Source: Subsaximicrobium wynnwilliamsii
GTDB lineage: Bacteria; Bacteroidota; Bacteroidia; Flavobacteriales; Flavobacteriaceae
Assembly: GCF_007997225.1 (NCBI RefSeq)
Contig: NZ_VORM01000008.1
Span: 108,267-172,266 of the forward strand
Reading direction: 5' to 3'
DNA length: 64,000 nucleotides
Under the pieces are notes generated by a model. The model was given only the letters and a program-made list of their open reading frames with translations. It was not told the DNA's origin and ran no database searches. The translations under genes were made by a program, and so were the position numbers. This document shows, piece after piece, positions 19,242 through 28,867 of the stretch. The first letter of the stretch is position 1. Every line of letters starts with the position of its first letter.

Positions 19242-19283
19242 GCAGGCTGTTGATTTTGTGAAGCAAAATCTTACAGATCGCTC

Positions 19284-19308
19284 ATCCCGACCTTTGTCGG
19301 GATCTTTT
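19284..19308 (+). terminator. hairpin ATCCCGAC/GTCGGGAT with short T tract
   Basis: 8-bp stem with CTTT loop followed by CTTTT. It could terminate the peroxidase-like transcript or be another member of the CCCGAT palindromes. Confidence 0.5.
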
Positions 19309-19338
19309 CAACTCAATTAGAATACATTAAATCAACAG

Positions 19339-20391
19339 ATGATTAAATCCCTACATAAACGCGAAAGCGAATTAGCAAACTCTAATAGACAGGTCGAAAT
19401 TTTATCAAATGGCATCTTCCAGAACGGGGAATTGCCCAAATTCAAGGATAAAATTGCCGAAACCGGTCAATTTCCATTAAAAGCAAAAAAACTTGAAATC
19501 CTGCAAATCAATGTGGGCTACATGTGCAACCAGGTTTGCGAGCACTGCCACGTCGATGCCGGTCCCGACCGTAAGGAAATCATGACCAGGGACACCATGA
19601 GACAATGTTTGGAAGTCATTAAAAACACCGGTGCGCACACCCTCGATTTAACTGGAGGCGCACCAGAAATGAACCCAGATTTTAGATGGTTTGTAGATGA
19701 AGCTTCTAAAGCAGGCATCAAAGATTTCATCGTGCGCTCTAATTTGACCATTATTAGGGCCAATAAAAAATATTACGATTTACCTGAATTTTTCAAACAG
19801 CACAACGTACACGTGATTTCCTCAATGCCACACTGGACTAAGGGAAAAACAGATAAGCAACGTGGCGATGGTGTTTTTGATAAATCCATAAAAGCCTTAC
19901 AAGAACTCAACGCCATTGGCTACGGCATGCCAGATAACGATTTGCGACTGGACTTGGTCTATAATCCGTCGGGAGCCTATTTACCGGGCAACCAAGCCAG
20001 CATGGAGAAGGATTTCAAAAAAGGTTTGTCGGAAGAATTTAACATCCAATTTCACAACTTATTTGCCATTACCAATTTACCAATCGCACGATTTTTGGAT
20101 TATTTGATTGCTTCGGAAAATTATGAGGATTATATGTACTCCTTAGTTGAAGCTTATAATCCGGCTGCGGTTAAAAGTGTGATGTGCACCAATACACTTT
20201 CCATTTCTTGGGATGGTTATTTGTACGATTGCGATTTCAACCAAATGCTCAATCTACCCGTTAATAGTAAGGTCAAGCATATTGCCGATTATAACGAAGA
20301 ACTTTTGGATGGTAGAACCATCATGATTTCACAACATTGTTATGGCTGTACTGCTGGCGCGGGAAGCAGTTGCCAAGGGAGTGTGACCTGA
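19339..20391 (+). CDS. arsS: arsenosugar biosynthesis radical SAM protein ArsS
   Basis: Radical SAM enzyme that attaches the 5'-deoxyadenosyl group of SAM to a dimethylarsenic species, giving the arsenosugar precursor. The cluster motif CNQVCEHCH (Cys63, Cys67, Cys70) is followed by the family-typical VDAGPDRKE, then LTGGAPEMNP. The C-terminal part carries the auxiliary cysteines CTNTLSISWDGYLYDCDFNQ and CYGCTAGAGSSC. In some relatives the corresponding family protein is a selenoprotein; here Cys codons are used. Length 350 fits. Neighbours (peroxidase-like gene upstream, transferase-1 downstream) match known ArsS loci. Confidence 0.9.
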   Translation: MIKSLHKRESELANSNRQVEILSNGIFQNGELPKFKDKIAETGQFPLKAKKLEILQINVGYMCNQVCEHCHVDAGPDRKEIMTRDTMRQCLEVIKNTGAHTLDLTGGAPEMNPDFRWFVDEASKAGIKDFIVRSNLTIIRANKKYYDLPEFFKQHNVHVISSMPHWTKGKTDKQRGDGVFDKSIKALQELNAIGYGMPDNDLRLDLVYNPSGAYLPGNQASMEKDFKKGLSEEFNIQFHNLFAITNLPIARFLDYLIASENYEDYMYSLVEAYNPAAVKSVMCTNTLSISWDGYLYDCDFNQMLNLPVNSKVKHIADYNEELLDGRTIMISQHCYGCTAGAGSSCQGSVT

Positions 20392-20393
20392 GA

Positions 20394-20795
20394 GAAGTTG
20401 AAGTTGATCCCGATAGCTATCGGGAGAAGTTGAAGATGAAGATGAAGATGAAGATGAAGAGGAAGACGAAGATGAAGATGAAGACGAAGATGAAGATGAA
20501 GATGATGACGAAATAGAAATTGACCTGCAAGGTATTCCCGAGGCACGAGGGTTCCGGATGAAGATGAAGTTGAAGATGAAGATGATCCCGATAGCTATCG
20601 GGAGAAGTTGAAGACGAAAAGGAAAATGCACATTTGACCTGCAAGGTATTCCCGAGGCACGAGGGTTCCGGATGAAGTTGAAGTTGAAGTTGAAGATGAA
20701 GATGATCCCGATAGCTATCGGGAGAAGTTGAAGTTGAAAAATTCGTAGTAAAACAAAATTTGACCTGCAAGGTATTCACGAGGCTTCGGGGCTTC
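20394..20795. repeat. composite array M: 6-bp GAAGAT/GAAGTT tracts with three copies of a larger unit
   Basis: Starts 3 bp after arsS. Runs of GAAGAT, GAAGTT, GAAGAC are interspersed with three copies of CCCGATAGCTATCGGG (20409-20424, 20587-20602, 20707-20722) and three copies of a segment beginning TGACCTGCAAGGTATTC and continuing CGAGGCACGAGG (from about 20521, 20635, 20760). The larger period is roughly 115-120 bp. No protein is likely encoded; frames across it give only Ser-rich or Leu/His-rich low complexity. Confidence 0.9.
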
Positions 20796-20838
20796 TAGGT
20801 ATAAATCCGATTTAATATTAAACTAATAATTATAACAA

Positions 20839-20869
20839 AACCTACAAGGTTTTTAAAACCTTGCAGGTT
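20839..20869. repeat. palindrome AACCTACAAGGTTTT...CCTTGCAGGTT (family P)
   Basis: Near-perfect inverted repeat, 15-base arms. Related copies occur at 37352-37386 and 42564-42591. It immediately precedes, and may have replaced, the start region of the transferase-1 gene. Confidence 0.85.
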
Positions 20870-20881
20870 GGTATAACACCA

Positions 20882-21568
20882 TTGAATACCAACAACACCG
20901 CCATATTAATCTTTGCAAACTCCGCGCAGCAGGAGGCTTTTGCTAAACCCTTCGAGTCATCGGCCTTGTTGTTTGATGCACTCAATCGGGACATTCTCAA
21001 AAAAGTGGAGCGCACGGGTCTCCCTTATTATCATGTTTCTGAAAAAGAACAAATTGGTAATTCCTTTGCTCAACGTTTTACAAACGCCATCCAATCCATT
21101 TACACCAAAGGTTATGACAGGGTCATTACCGTGGGTAACGATACACCTCATTTAAATAGCGGCCAAATCCTCAAGGCTGCGCAACAACTTGAAACAAATG
21201 ATATTGTTTTGGGACCATCTTTGGATGGTGGTTTTTATTTGATGGGATTGAAAAAATCACATTTCAACGCCAAAACCTTTCTCAAATTACCTTGGCAAAC
21301 CGCAGGCTTATCCCAAAGTATGTATAGGCTCATCGCTGCGAATAAAACCAAGTTGTTTACGCTTGAAACACTTGTTGACATTGACAGTATTTCAGATGTC
21401 AACCGCATTCTTCAGAGTAAAAGACACATAAGTACTTTACTAAGGCAGTTACTTTTAGCTGTTTTTTCAGAAAAAAACACTTCTTTTTTTAGGTATCAGC
21501 TTTCTTTTCAGAATAGCTTTCTAAGCCTATACTACAACAAGGGCTCTCCTTTACCTCTATTTTCCTAA
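20882..21568 (+). CDS. rSAM-associated transferase 1 (DUF2064, TIGR04282-like), first copy
   Basis: Nucleotide-sugar-transferase-like Rossmann protein of the DUF2064 family that accompanies ArsS. Visible: TAILIFANSAQQEAFAKPF in place of the usual FxKxPxxGxVKTRL start, the TVGNDTPHL segment (usual GSDxP), and LGPSLDGGFYLMGLKK, the family hallmark. The start is uncertain because a palindromic repeat abuts the gene; TTG at 20882 is the first candidate outside it. The first 20 residues lack the KTRL motif seen in the second copy (32852), so this copy may be divergent. The C-terminal ~45 residues are extra. Confidence 0.72.
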   Translation: MNTNNTAILIFANSAQQEAFAKPFESSALLFDALNRDILKKVERTGLPYYHVSEKEQIGNSFAQRFTNAIQSIYTKGYDRVITVGNDTPHLNSGQILKAAQQLETNDIVLGPSLDGGFYLMGLKKSHFNAKTFLKLPWQTAGLSQSMYRLIAANKTKLFTLETLVDIDSISDVNRILQSKRHISTLLRQLLLAVFSEKNTSFFRYQLSFQNSFLSLYYNKGSPLPLFS

Positions 21569-21613
21569 TTTTTTCAAAAACATTATCAATCTTTTTAATC
21601 GAGAATACTATAA

Positions 21614-24607
21614 ATGAAATATTTATATACTTTGACTATGCTCTGTATGGTAAGTATGAGCTTTGCCCAACAAGATTTTACCATTTCCGTCATTGATGCG
21701 GAAACCAACGCACCAGTTCCAAATATTGACATCAAATTGACCAATCAAGCACGAGGGATTTCTTTAACGCAGCAAACCAATGCACAAGGAAAAACGATAT
21801 TTAGGTCCATCCCTACTCTCAATGGTTATCAAGTGTTTTTTGAGGGAAACAGCGATTTTGGCCCTAATTTTAGCGAAAAAATCGATGTACGTTCTAACCA
21901 AAATCCGAACGTACAATTACAATTAAATAAAAGTATTGGCAATTCCCAAGACCTCGAGGAGGTGCTCATTACCAATGTGTCTTCAGCAAAAATCAACCGT
22001 CGCGATGCCGAAGTTGCTTTTGAACTAACTGCGGAAGAAATCCAGGAAATCCCTGTAGAAGGTCGTGATATTACGCGTGTGCTCTACCGTTTACCAAACG
22101 TAACCCAAGCGACAGGTTTTTTCCCTGAAGCTGCCAACGTGAGTGTCAATGGTGGCAACTCCTTATTTACCTCCTACCTCATCGATGGCATGGATAACAA
22201 CGAAAACTTTTTGGGTGGCCAGCGATTCGCAATTCCTTCTGGGTTTGTAAAGGATATTACGGTGTTTTCCAGTAATTATTCTGCGGAACAAGGCCTAACC
22301 AGCAACGGCATTATTGACGTAACCACAAAATCGGGCACTAATGAGACTACCGGCGAAGTCTTTTTTGTCACACGACCTGGTCCTTCCATTGATGGTACAA
22401 GCCAGTTCGCACAACGCGACCTTTCTGGCAACCAGGTAAAAGACGGATTCGCAAGATACCAAGCAGGTGTTGGCATTGGGGGTGCTTTGGTGCAGGATAA
22501 AACGTTTTACTATTTCAATTTTGAACATACCACAGACGTCAAGGATAATCTTTTGAACGTGCCACAGTTGGGTGTTTCCGAAACCGTGCAAGGCACAAAT
22601 TATTTTGAGTATTTTTCAGCAAAAATCGATCAAATCTGGTCATCAAATTTCCGTAGTTCGTTACGGGCTAACGTTGGTTTTGTGGGTATTGAGCGCCAAG
22701 GCGGCGGACTTGATGGTGGCGTGCAATTTCAAACTGCTGGCAACAACCAAGAGCGAAACAGTATCAATATCGCTTTAAAGAATTCTTATAATCTCGGCGT
22801 GCTTTCCGCAGAAACCAACCTGCAGTACAGCAGATTCCGTTGGAATTATGCTGCGGCAAATAACCCAGATAATCCGCAAGTGGTGGTCTTGAGTCCTGCC
22901 GATGAAACCTTGGCTATTTTAGGGCATCCGGGTTATATTTTTGATGCTTTGGAAAACACGGTCCAGTTTCAACAGAAATTCAAATATTACGTCAAAAATC
23001 ACACAATTAAGGCTGGTTTGAATTTTATAAGCAGCGACCATACGCTTTTTGGCGGCGGAAATCCCAATGGCAATTACACCGTAAGACTCAACCAAAACCA
23101 ATTAGACAATCTTAGAACCAGTGGTTTGAGCGCCAATTTTGGTATCAATGATATCCCTAACGATGTGGAAGTAACCAATTACAATGTTGAATTGCGTCCC
23201 AAATCCTTCGGAAAAACCCACAATAACACCAGCATTTACGTTGAAGATTTATGGTCGGCAACCGAGCGTCTTAACCTAACTTTAGGTTTACGTTATGATT
23301 ATGACAACCTTTCAAAAGGCGGAAGCGACGACGGTGACACAAACAATATCGCACCTCGTTTCAACTTTAATTACGAGCTTAATAATAAGAGTGTGATTAG
23401 AGGTGGCTACGGTTTGGCCTACGAAAAAATCAACTATGCCATTTACAGTGATGCGCTTCAGCAGAATACAACTTCGGCCGATTACAAAGCACAAATTCAA
23501 GCATTTATAGACCAAGGGATTTTACCAGCGGACACTAATATCGATGCAGTAACATTTGCTGGAAATATTTCGGCAAATTTAGGGAGCGTGCCTTATTTAC
23601 AAGGACCTTCGGCTGAATCTTTGCAAGACCAACGTGAGGGTGCCTTTTCAAATGAACGTCGCATCCTGAACCCGAATGGGTATGACAACCCGTACTCCCA
23701 CCAATTCTCCATTGGCTATCAATTGCAAGTAGAAGATGATAAATTATTCTTTGTGGATATGTACCATAATCGAGGCGAAAACCTACAGCGACTGCGAAAT
23801 TTGAACGCTGCTGCGCAATTCCCCATCGGTGACGATTTTAGTCCCGATGATGTAAGAACACCCGCAGAGGCTGATGCTACAAGACCAATACCCATTGTAA
23901 ATGGTGCAGGTATTATCAACGGACAAGCAGTATCGGGCGTGGCTAGAAATGTGGTGGTTTCTGAAACCGAAGGCAAATCAAGATATTTTGCGGCCAGTTT
24001 CAACTATCAAAAAACTCGAGGGACTGATGATTATGCCTACCGTCTCAATTATACCTTATCATCTTTAAAGAACGATACTGAGGATATCAATTTTCGTCCG
24101 CAAGATGGGAATAATTATGGTTCAGAATATGGCCCATCCATCAACGACCGTCGCCATAACATCAATGGGATTTTCAACTATTACCCATTTCAAGGCACCA
24201 CGGTAACCATTGCGTCTTTATTGCAAAGCGGGCAACCCATCAATCGCATACCAGATGTGGCAATTTTTGGCACTACCGATTTAAATGGTGATGGCTCTGC
24301 TTTTGGCGATGCCTATCAAGGTAATAGTGACCGTTCGCCAGGTGAAGATAGAAACAGCGACCGTTTACCTTGGTCTTTCAATTTCGACCTTGGGATTCAG
24401 CATCAATTCACATTGACTGAAGGCACACGTTTGGAAATTCGCGCAGACGTTTTTAACGTCTTCAATGTTGAAAATTTGAGTGGCTACAGCAACAATGCCA
24501 CACAAAGTAATCAAATACAGCCTGGACCTGCATCTTCTGGTGTGTTTATTCAACGTAATGCAGGACCACCAAGACAGTTCCAATTTGGAGCGCGTTACTT
24601 ATTTTAG
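21614..24607 (+). CDS. TonB-dependent receptor with carboxypeptidase-regulatory-like domain
   Basis: Outer-membrane active importer. Signal peptide MKYLYTLTMLCMVSMSFA, then a CarboxypepD_reg-like domain (about 21-110), the plug domain (about 115-245, including SVNGGNSLFTSYLIDGMDNN) and a 22-strand barrel to residue 997 ending FQFGARYLF. No SusD partner is present; instead a binding-protein-dependent ABC importer follows 98 bp downstream, so the receptor probably delivers the ABC substrate to the periplasm. The substrate is not evident; given the ArsS/ArsM context it could be an arsenical or an organic precursor, which is inference only. Confidence 0.9.
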   Translation: MKYLYTLTMLCMVSMSFAQQDFTISVIDAETNAPVPNIDIKLTNQARGISLTQQTNAQGKTIFRSIPTLNGYQVFFEGNSDFGPNFSEKIDVRSNQNPNVQLQLNKSIGNSQDLEEVLITNVSSAKINRRDAEVAFELTAEEIQEIPVEGRDITRVLYRLPNVTQATGFFPEAANVSVNGGNSLFTSYLIDGMDNNENFLGGQRFAIPSGFVKDITVFSSNYSAEQGLTSNGIIDVTTKSGTNETTGEVFFVTRPGPSIDGTSQFAQRDLSGNQVKDGFARYQAGVGIGGALVQDKTFYYFNFEHTTDVKDNLLNVPQLGVSETVQGTNYFEYFSAKIDQIWSSNFRSSLRANVGFVGIERQGGGLDGGVQFQTAGNNQERNSINIALKNSYNLGVLSAETNLQYSRFRWNYAAANNPDNPQVVVLSPADETLAILGHPGYIFDALENTVQFQQKFKYYVKNHTIKAGLNFISSDHTLFGGGNPNGNYTVRLNQNQLDNLRTSGLSANFGINDIPNDVEVTNYNVELRPKSFGKTHNNTSIYVEDLWSATERLNLTLGLRYDYDNLSKGGSDDGDTNNIAPRFNFNYELNNKSVIRGGYGLAYEKINYAIYSDALQQNTTSADYKAQIQAFIDQGILPADTNIDAVTFAGNISANLGSVPYLQGPSAESLQDQREGAFSNERRILNPNGYDNPYSHQFSIGYQLQVEDDKLFFVDMYHNRGENLQRLRNLNAAAQFPIGDDFSPDDVRTPAEADATRPIPIVNGAGIINGQAVSGVARNVVVSETEGKSRYFAASFNYQKTRGTDDYAYRLNYTLSSLKNDTEDINFRPQDGNNYGSEYGPSINDRRHNINGIFNYYPFQGTTVTIASLLQSGQPINRIPDVAIFGTTDLNGDGSAFGDAYQGNSDRSPGEDRNSDRLPWSFNFDLGIQHQFTLTEGTRLEIRADVFNVFNVENLSGYSNNATQSNQIQPGPASSGVFIQRNAGPPRQFQFGARYLF

Positions 24608-24615
24608 AATGCACA

Positions 24616-24656
24616 TAGATCTGTCAGGCCCCGATAGCGATCGCGACTGACAGGTC
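24616..24656. repeat. hairpin AGATCTGTCAG ... CTGACAGGTCT
   Basis: 11-bp imperfect stem enclosing a degenerate CCCCGATAGCGATCG core. It could act as terminator after the receptor gene or is one more member of the palindrome families. Confidence 0.6.
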
Positions 24657-24705
24657 TTAATTAACAGAAAAAGAAATCAATGTGTCAAGTTGAAATCATT
24701 TGAAC

Positions 24706-25941
24706 ATGAAAAAGTTTAATTTTAATAAAATGAAATATTTCATTACCTGCAGTTTAGTTCTACTTCTTTTTTCCTGCGGAAACGAGAAAAAGCAAGCACA
24801 AACAGATTACACGGAAGCGTCTTGGGAAACCATTACCAAAGACGCCAAAGGCCAAACCTTAACCATGATTATGTGGATTGGCGACTCCAAAATCAATGCC
24901 TATATGAAAGGTTTTGTAAAGCCCATGGTCAAAAAGAACTATGACATCAATTTAGAAATTGTTGGTGGTCAAGGCGGTCAAATCATACAAATGTTGATGA
25001 CCGAGCTTCAGGCCAATGCCGAAACCAGTAATGTGGATATGTTATGGATTAATGGCGAAACCTTTTATCAATTACGACAATTGGATGGCCTTTACGGTCC
25101 TTGGACCTCAAAGTTGCCAAACTCAAAATACATCGATTTTAATAACCCCTTTATTGGGATGGATTTTCAACAGCCCATTGAAGGCTACGAGTTGCCTTGG
25201 GGCAATGTACAAATGGCCATGATTTATGATAGCGCCAAAGTGGAAAATCCACCCATGACCAGAGAAGGCTTATTGGCATTTGTCAAAGCCAATCCTGGTA
25301 AATTTACCTTTGACAACCAATTTACAGGCTTGACCTTTTTAAAGGCGCTTTTAATTGATATTGCCGGCGGCGATGACGTGCTTAAAGGCGATTTTGACGA
25401 AGCTAAATATCATAAGTACAGTCAAGAATTGTGGACCTATATCAATGAGCTGAAACCCTATCTATGGCGCCAAGGCGAGGTTTTTCCTGAGAGTGTGGCA
25501 CAAATGCACCAATTATTTGCTAGTGGTGAGTTGTGGTTTAGTATGAGCAATAATGATGCGGAAGTGGATAGTAAAACTTCGGAAGGTTTATTCCCTGAAA
25601 CCGCTCGGGCGTATGTGCCCGATTTCGGAACCATTCAAAATTCGCATTATTTGGGCATAACAAAATTGTCTGGAGTTAAACCTGCCGCCATGCTAGTCGC
25701 CAATTTTATGGTCTCTCCAGAAGCGCAGCTCGAAAAAATGAGACCTACAGTTTGGGGCGATGGGACGGTTTTGGATATGGAAACGCTTTCCGAAGACATG
25801 AAAGCAAAATTTCAAAATTTGCCTTCCAGAAAACGAGCGCCTAAACGCAGCGAGATTCAGCAAAAAGCACATTTGGAATTGGCACCAGAATATATGATTA
25901 GGTTATCGGAAGATTTTAGGAAAGAAATAATCGAAAAGTAG
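24706..25941 (+). CDS. ABC importer substrate-binding lipoprotein (YnjB-like)
   Basis: Periplasmic binding protein anchored as a lipoprotein: lipobox LFSC with Cys24 when starting at ATG 24706; the ATG at 24730 would also work, and a TTG at 24700 is possible. The body shows the solute-binding fold of extracellular family 1: LTMIMWIGDSKINAYMKGF, VDMLWINGETFYQL, and an ELPWGNVQMAMIYD hinge strand. Overall resemblance is to YnjB of the E. coli ynjBCD system. The two permeases and the ATPase follow, but are separated from it by the 433-bp heptamer array. Confidence 0.82.
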   Translation: MKKFNFNKMKYFITCSLVLLLFSCGNEKKQAQTDYTEASWETITKDAKGQTLTMIMWIGDSKINAYMKGFVKPMVKKNYDINLEIVGGQGGQIIQMLMTELQANAETSNVDMLWINGETFYQLRQLDGLYGPWTSKLPNSKYIDFNNPFIGMDFQQPIEGYELPWGNVQMAMIYDSAKVENPPMTREGLLAFVKANPGKFTFDNQFTGLTFLKALLIDIAGGDDVLKGDFDEAKYHKYSQELWTYINELKPYLWRQGEVFPESVAQMHQLFASGELWFSMSNNDAEVDSKTSEGLFPETARAYVPDFGTIQNSHYLGITKLSGVKPAAMLVANFMVSPEAQLEKMRPTVWGDGTVLDMETLSEDMKAKFQNLPSRKRAPKRSEIQQKAHLELAPEYMIRLSEDFRKEIIEK

Positions 25942-25960
25942 AAAAGAGAGAAAAGAAAAA

Positions 25961-26393
25961 AGACGGGAGACGGGAGACGGGAGACGGGAGACGGAAGACT
26001 GAAGACTGGAGACGGGAGACGGGAGACTGGAGACGGGAGACGGGAGACGGAAGACGGGAGACGGGAGACGGAAGACGGAAGACGGAAGACGGGAGACGGG
26101 AGACGGGAGACGGAAGACGGAAGACGGGAGACGGGAGACGGGAGACGGGAGACGGGAGACGGGAGACGGGAGACGGAAGACGGAAGACGGAAGACGGAAG
26201 ACGGAAGACGGGAGACGGGAGACGGAAGACGGGAGACGGGAGACTGGAGACGGGAGACTGGAGACTGGAGACGGGAGACGGGAGACGGGAGACGGGAGAC
26301 GGGAGACGGAAGACGGGAGACGGGAGACGGAAGACGGGAGACGGGAGACGGGAGACGGGAGACGGGAGATTGGAGACGGGAGACGGGAGACGG
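25961..26393. repeat. heptanucleotide array C (about 62 units GACGGGA and variants)
   Basis: The longest array: 433 bp of consecutive 7-bp units, mainly GACGGGA and GACGGAA, with GACTGGA and GACTGAA variants and one GATTGGA. It starts 20 bp after the stop of the binding-protein gene and ends about 80 bp before the first permease. One strand has only one pyrimidine per unit. A frame across it on the minus strand yields only Leu-Pro-Ser-Pro-Val repeats, not a protein. Confidence 0.97.
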
Positions 26394-26471
26394 ACAGTCT
26401 TTTGAGATTCGTGAAATCTAAGTAACATTAACCACGCATGTACTCCAGATAACAAAAAGAAACGTGCATTC

Positions 26472-27359
26472 GTGGCAAGAAAACTGAATTTGAAAAAACA
26501 CCTCAATAGCAAAACTTTAGGACAGTTATTTTTTATAGCTGTGGTTACATTGCCAGTACTTTCGGGTTTGGTCTATGCGACGCTGTATAGCTTAGGGTTT
26601 GTAGGGGTTTTAAATAAAGGATTTACAACCGAAAACTGGGAAGCCATCTTTTTTGGCAGTCCGTTTTGGACCTCCATTCTCTTTAGTTTTTATGTAGCGG
26701 TAACCAGCATCGTATTGAGTTTGGTGTTTTCGTTGAGCATGGCCTTAAGCTGGAAAAAAGCACTTCAAAAAGGCGCATTGTCCACCGCCATGTATTTGCC
26801 ATTATGCTTTCCTGGGACGGTCATGGCGTTTTTTATGTTTCAGCTGTTGTCAAAATCTGGATTCTTATCGCGTTTGGGTTTTACCGCAGGAATTTTAAGT
26901 GAATTGAACCAGTTTCCGGCGTTGATAAATGATGCCTATGGTATTGGTATCATCATCACTTCGGTCGTGTTGATTACGCCGTTTTTTGTGATTCTGTTCA
27001 GCAACATGTACCGCAGCGAAAACATTGCCAATTATAAGCAATTGGCATCCACTTTTGGTGCAACAAAACTGCAATTGCTTACCAAAGTGACCTTGCCCAT
27101 TTTACTCAAAAAATCGTCGGTAACCATTTACCTATTCGTTATTTTTGTGATGGGGAGCTATGAGATTCCGCTGTTGCTGGGGCGCCAGAGTCCGCAAATG
27201 ATTTCCGTAGCCATCTTACAGAAAATCCAACGCTTTAATTTATACGACATCCCCAAAGGTTTTGCGATGAGTATTTTATATGTGCTTATCATAATTTCCG
27301 TCCTTTTGCTCTTGTATTTTAGAAACCGGGATTTTTTTAAAACCGAGACCAACGCATGA
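26472..27359 (+). CDS. ABC importer permease 1 (YnjC N-half-like)
   Basis: Inner-membrane permease of the binding-protein-dependent class: six hydrophobic segments and the EAA loop (NYKQLASTFGATKLQLLTKVTLPILLKKS, about residues 190-218, with conserved Gly). Length 295. Start GTG 26472 is the best available; a TTG six codons later is an alternative and the nearest ATG would lose the first membrane helix. Its stop overlaps the next permease start by 4 bp (ATGA). Confidence 0.85.
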   Translation: MARKLNLKKHLNSKTLGQLFFIAVVTLPVLSGLVYATLYSLGFVGVLNKGFTTENWEAIFFGSPFWTSILFSFYVAVTSIVLSLVFSLSMALSWKKALQKGALSTAMYLPLCFPGTVMAFFMFQLLSKSGFLSRLGFTAGILSELNQFPALINDAYGIGIIITSVVLITPFFVILFSNMYRSENIANYKQLASTFGATKLQLLTKVTLPILLKKSSVTIYLFVIFVMGSYEIPLLLGRQSPQMISVAILQKIQRFNLYDIPKGFAMSILYVLIIISVLLLLYFRNRDFFKTETNA

Positions 27360-28135
27360 TAAAAAAATTGCTGCAATACGGGTTTATCGTATCCATCGGG
27401 TTTCCGGTGGCGTTTTTGCTGATGCTGTCTTTGGGCAGACGTTGGGCCTACCCAAACGTGTTGCCAGAGCAGATGAATTTTGCAAATTGGGAATTTTTGC
27501 AGCGCAGTGACTCCAAATTGTTCCAAGCCTTTTTTGTGTCGCTCGGCATTTCACTTTGTGTTGCGATTTTTACTACCAGTATTGGTTTTCTAATTTCAAA
27601 ACTTATCGCCTATAGTAAAAACAGAAACTTTTATTTGGTGTTAGCTTATATTCCATATTTACTATCGCCCGTGATCATGGCGGTGATATTCCAATATTAT
27701 TTTATCATCACGGGACTTACCGGCACTTTTCTAGGTGTCATCATCGCGCAGTTTTTAGTGGCGTTTCCTTTTGGGATTATCATTTACATCAATTTTTGGA
27801 ACCCGCAGTTAAAATCCATCGAAGAATTGAGCTATACATTAGGCGGAAGCCGATGGCAAACCTTCAAAAAAGTACTATTACCCTTATCTAAAAACGCGAT
27901 AATGCTCTGCTTTTTTCAGGTGTTTTTGATTTCTTGGTTCGAGTATGGCTTAACCAATCTCATCGGTTCTGGCAAAGTACGTACCTTGACTGTAAGTGTC
28001 TTCAATTTTGTAACCGAAGCCAACATTTTTTATGCCGCATTATCCTGTTGTTTGCTCATTTTACCACCAATGCTGTTGCTGTACATCAATAAACGCTTGA
28101 TATTTTTTGTCGAAAAAACCAAAATCGAACCATGA
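27356..28135 (+). CDS. ABC importer permease 2
   Basis: Second permease subunit, 259 aa with six hydrophobic segments and an EAA loop (IEELSYTLGGSRWQTFKKVLLPLSKNA). Overlaps both neighbours by 4 bp (ATGA junctions), so the three membrane/ATPase genes are translationally coupled. In E. coli ynjC the two permease halves are fused; here they are separate. Confidence 0.87.
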   Translation: MIKKLLQYGFIVSIGFPVAFLLMLSLGRRWAYPNVLPEQMNFANWEFLQRSDSKLFQAFFVSLGISLCVAIFTTSIGFLISKLIAYSKNRNFYLVLAYIPYLLSPVIMAVIFQYYFIITGLTGTFLGVIIAQFLVAFPFGIIIYINFWNPQLKSIEELSYTLGGSRWQTFKKVLLPLSKNAIMLCFFQVFLISWFEYGLTNLIGSGKVRTLTVSVFNFVTEANIFYAALSCCLLILPPMLLLYINKRLIFFVEKTKIEP

Positions 28136-28863
28136 CCCACATTCTCAACATAAAAGACCTGTATAAGAACTTCGGAAAAGAGACGATACTGAAAAACATC
28201 AACTTGTCTTTAGAAAAGAATACCGTTTTGAGTCTTTTAGGCTCATCTGGAAGCGGAAAAACCACACTTCTCAAAATCATTGCAGGTTTGGAGTCTGAAG
28301 ATAAAGGTGAGCTGTTGCTCAACGGAAAAAATCTGGCCAATAAAAAACCGCAGCAGCGGAATATCGTATATTTATACCAAGAGGCTTTATTATTCCCGCA
28401 TTTGAATGCTTTTGAAAACATTGCCTTTGGTTTACGACTAAAAAAAGTGGATTCCAAAGTCATTATGGAAAAAGTAAACCACATGTTGGAACATCTAGAC
28501 ATGGCTAGACATGCCGAAAAGATGCCAAATCAGCTTTCTGGTGGGCAACGCCAACGCATTTCCTTTGGTCGTGCCATGGTCATTGAACCAGAATTGCTGT
28601 TGCTGGATGAACCTTTTGGAGCTTTAGATGCTATCACGCGCGGCAAAATGCAAGAACTGTTCAAGGATTTGGCACATAAGATGCATATTTCAGCATTGTT
28701 CGTTACCCACGATTTAAAAGAAGCCATCGTCATGGGCGACCAGATTGGGAAAATCCAAAAAGGCCAACTGCTGCAGTACGCAACTAAAAAAGAATTCTAT
28801 AAAGATGAATTTTCTGGAGTACAAAAAGAAATTGACTTCTGGAAACAGATAAACAACAACTAA
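28132..28863 (+). CDS. ABC importer ATP-binding protein (YnjD-like)
   Basis: Cytoplasmic ATPase of the importer. Walker A GSSGSGKT (37-44), Q-loop YLYQEALLFPH, signature LSGGQRQR, Walker B LLLLDEP, and H-loop VTHD are all intact. Length 243, with no C-terminal regulatory domain of the MalK type. Followed 4 bp later by the first GATase-like gene, so the operon continues. Confidence 0.92.
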   Translation: MTHILNIKDLYKNFGKETILKNINLSLEKNTVLSLLGSSGSGKTTLLKIIAGLESEDKGELLLNGKNLANKKPQQRNIVYLYQEALLFPHLNAFENIAFGLRLKKVDSKVIMEKVNHMLEHLDMARHAEKMPNQLSGGQRQRISFGRAMVIEPELLLLDEPFGALDAITRGKMQELFKDLAHKMHISALFVTHDLKEAIVMGDQIGKIQKGQLLQYATKKEFYKDEFSGVQKEIDFWKQINNN

Positions 28864-28867
28864 AATT

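Noticed and set aside
20329..20779. Ser-rich and Leu/His-rich minus-strand frames through array M
   Set aside because: Translation of GAAGAT hexamers; no protein features.
25961..26393. CRISPR array
   Set aside because: Units are 7 bp and contiguous, with no spacers and no cas genes nearby; the same holds for the other arrays.
25916..26512. 198-codon minus-strand frame through array C (Leu-Pro-Ser-Pro-Val repeats)
   Set aside because: It exists only because the heptamer units contain no stop on that strand; pure low complexity, no signal or domain.
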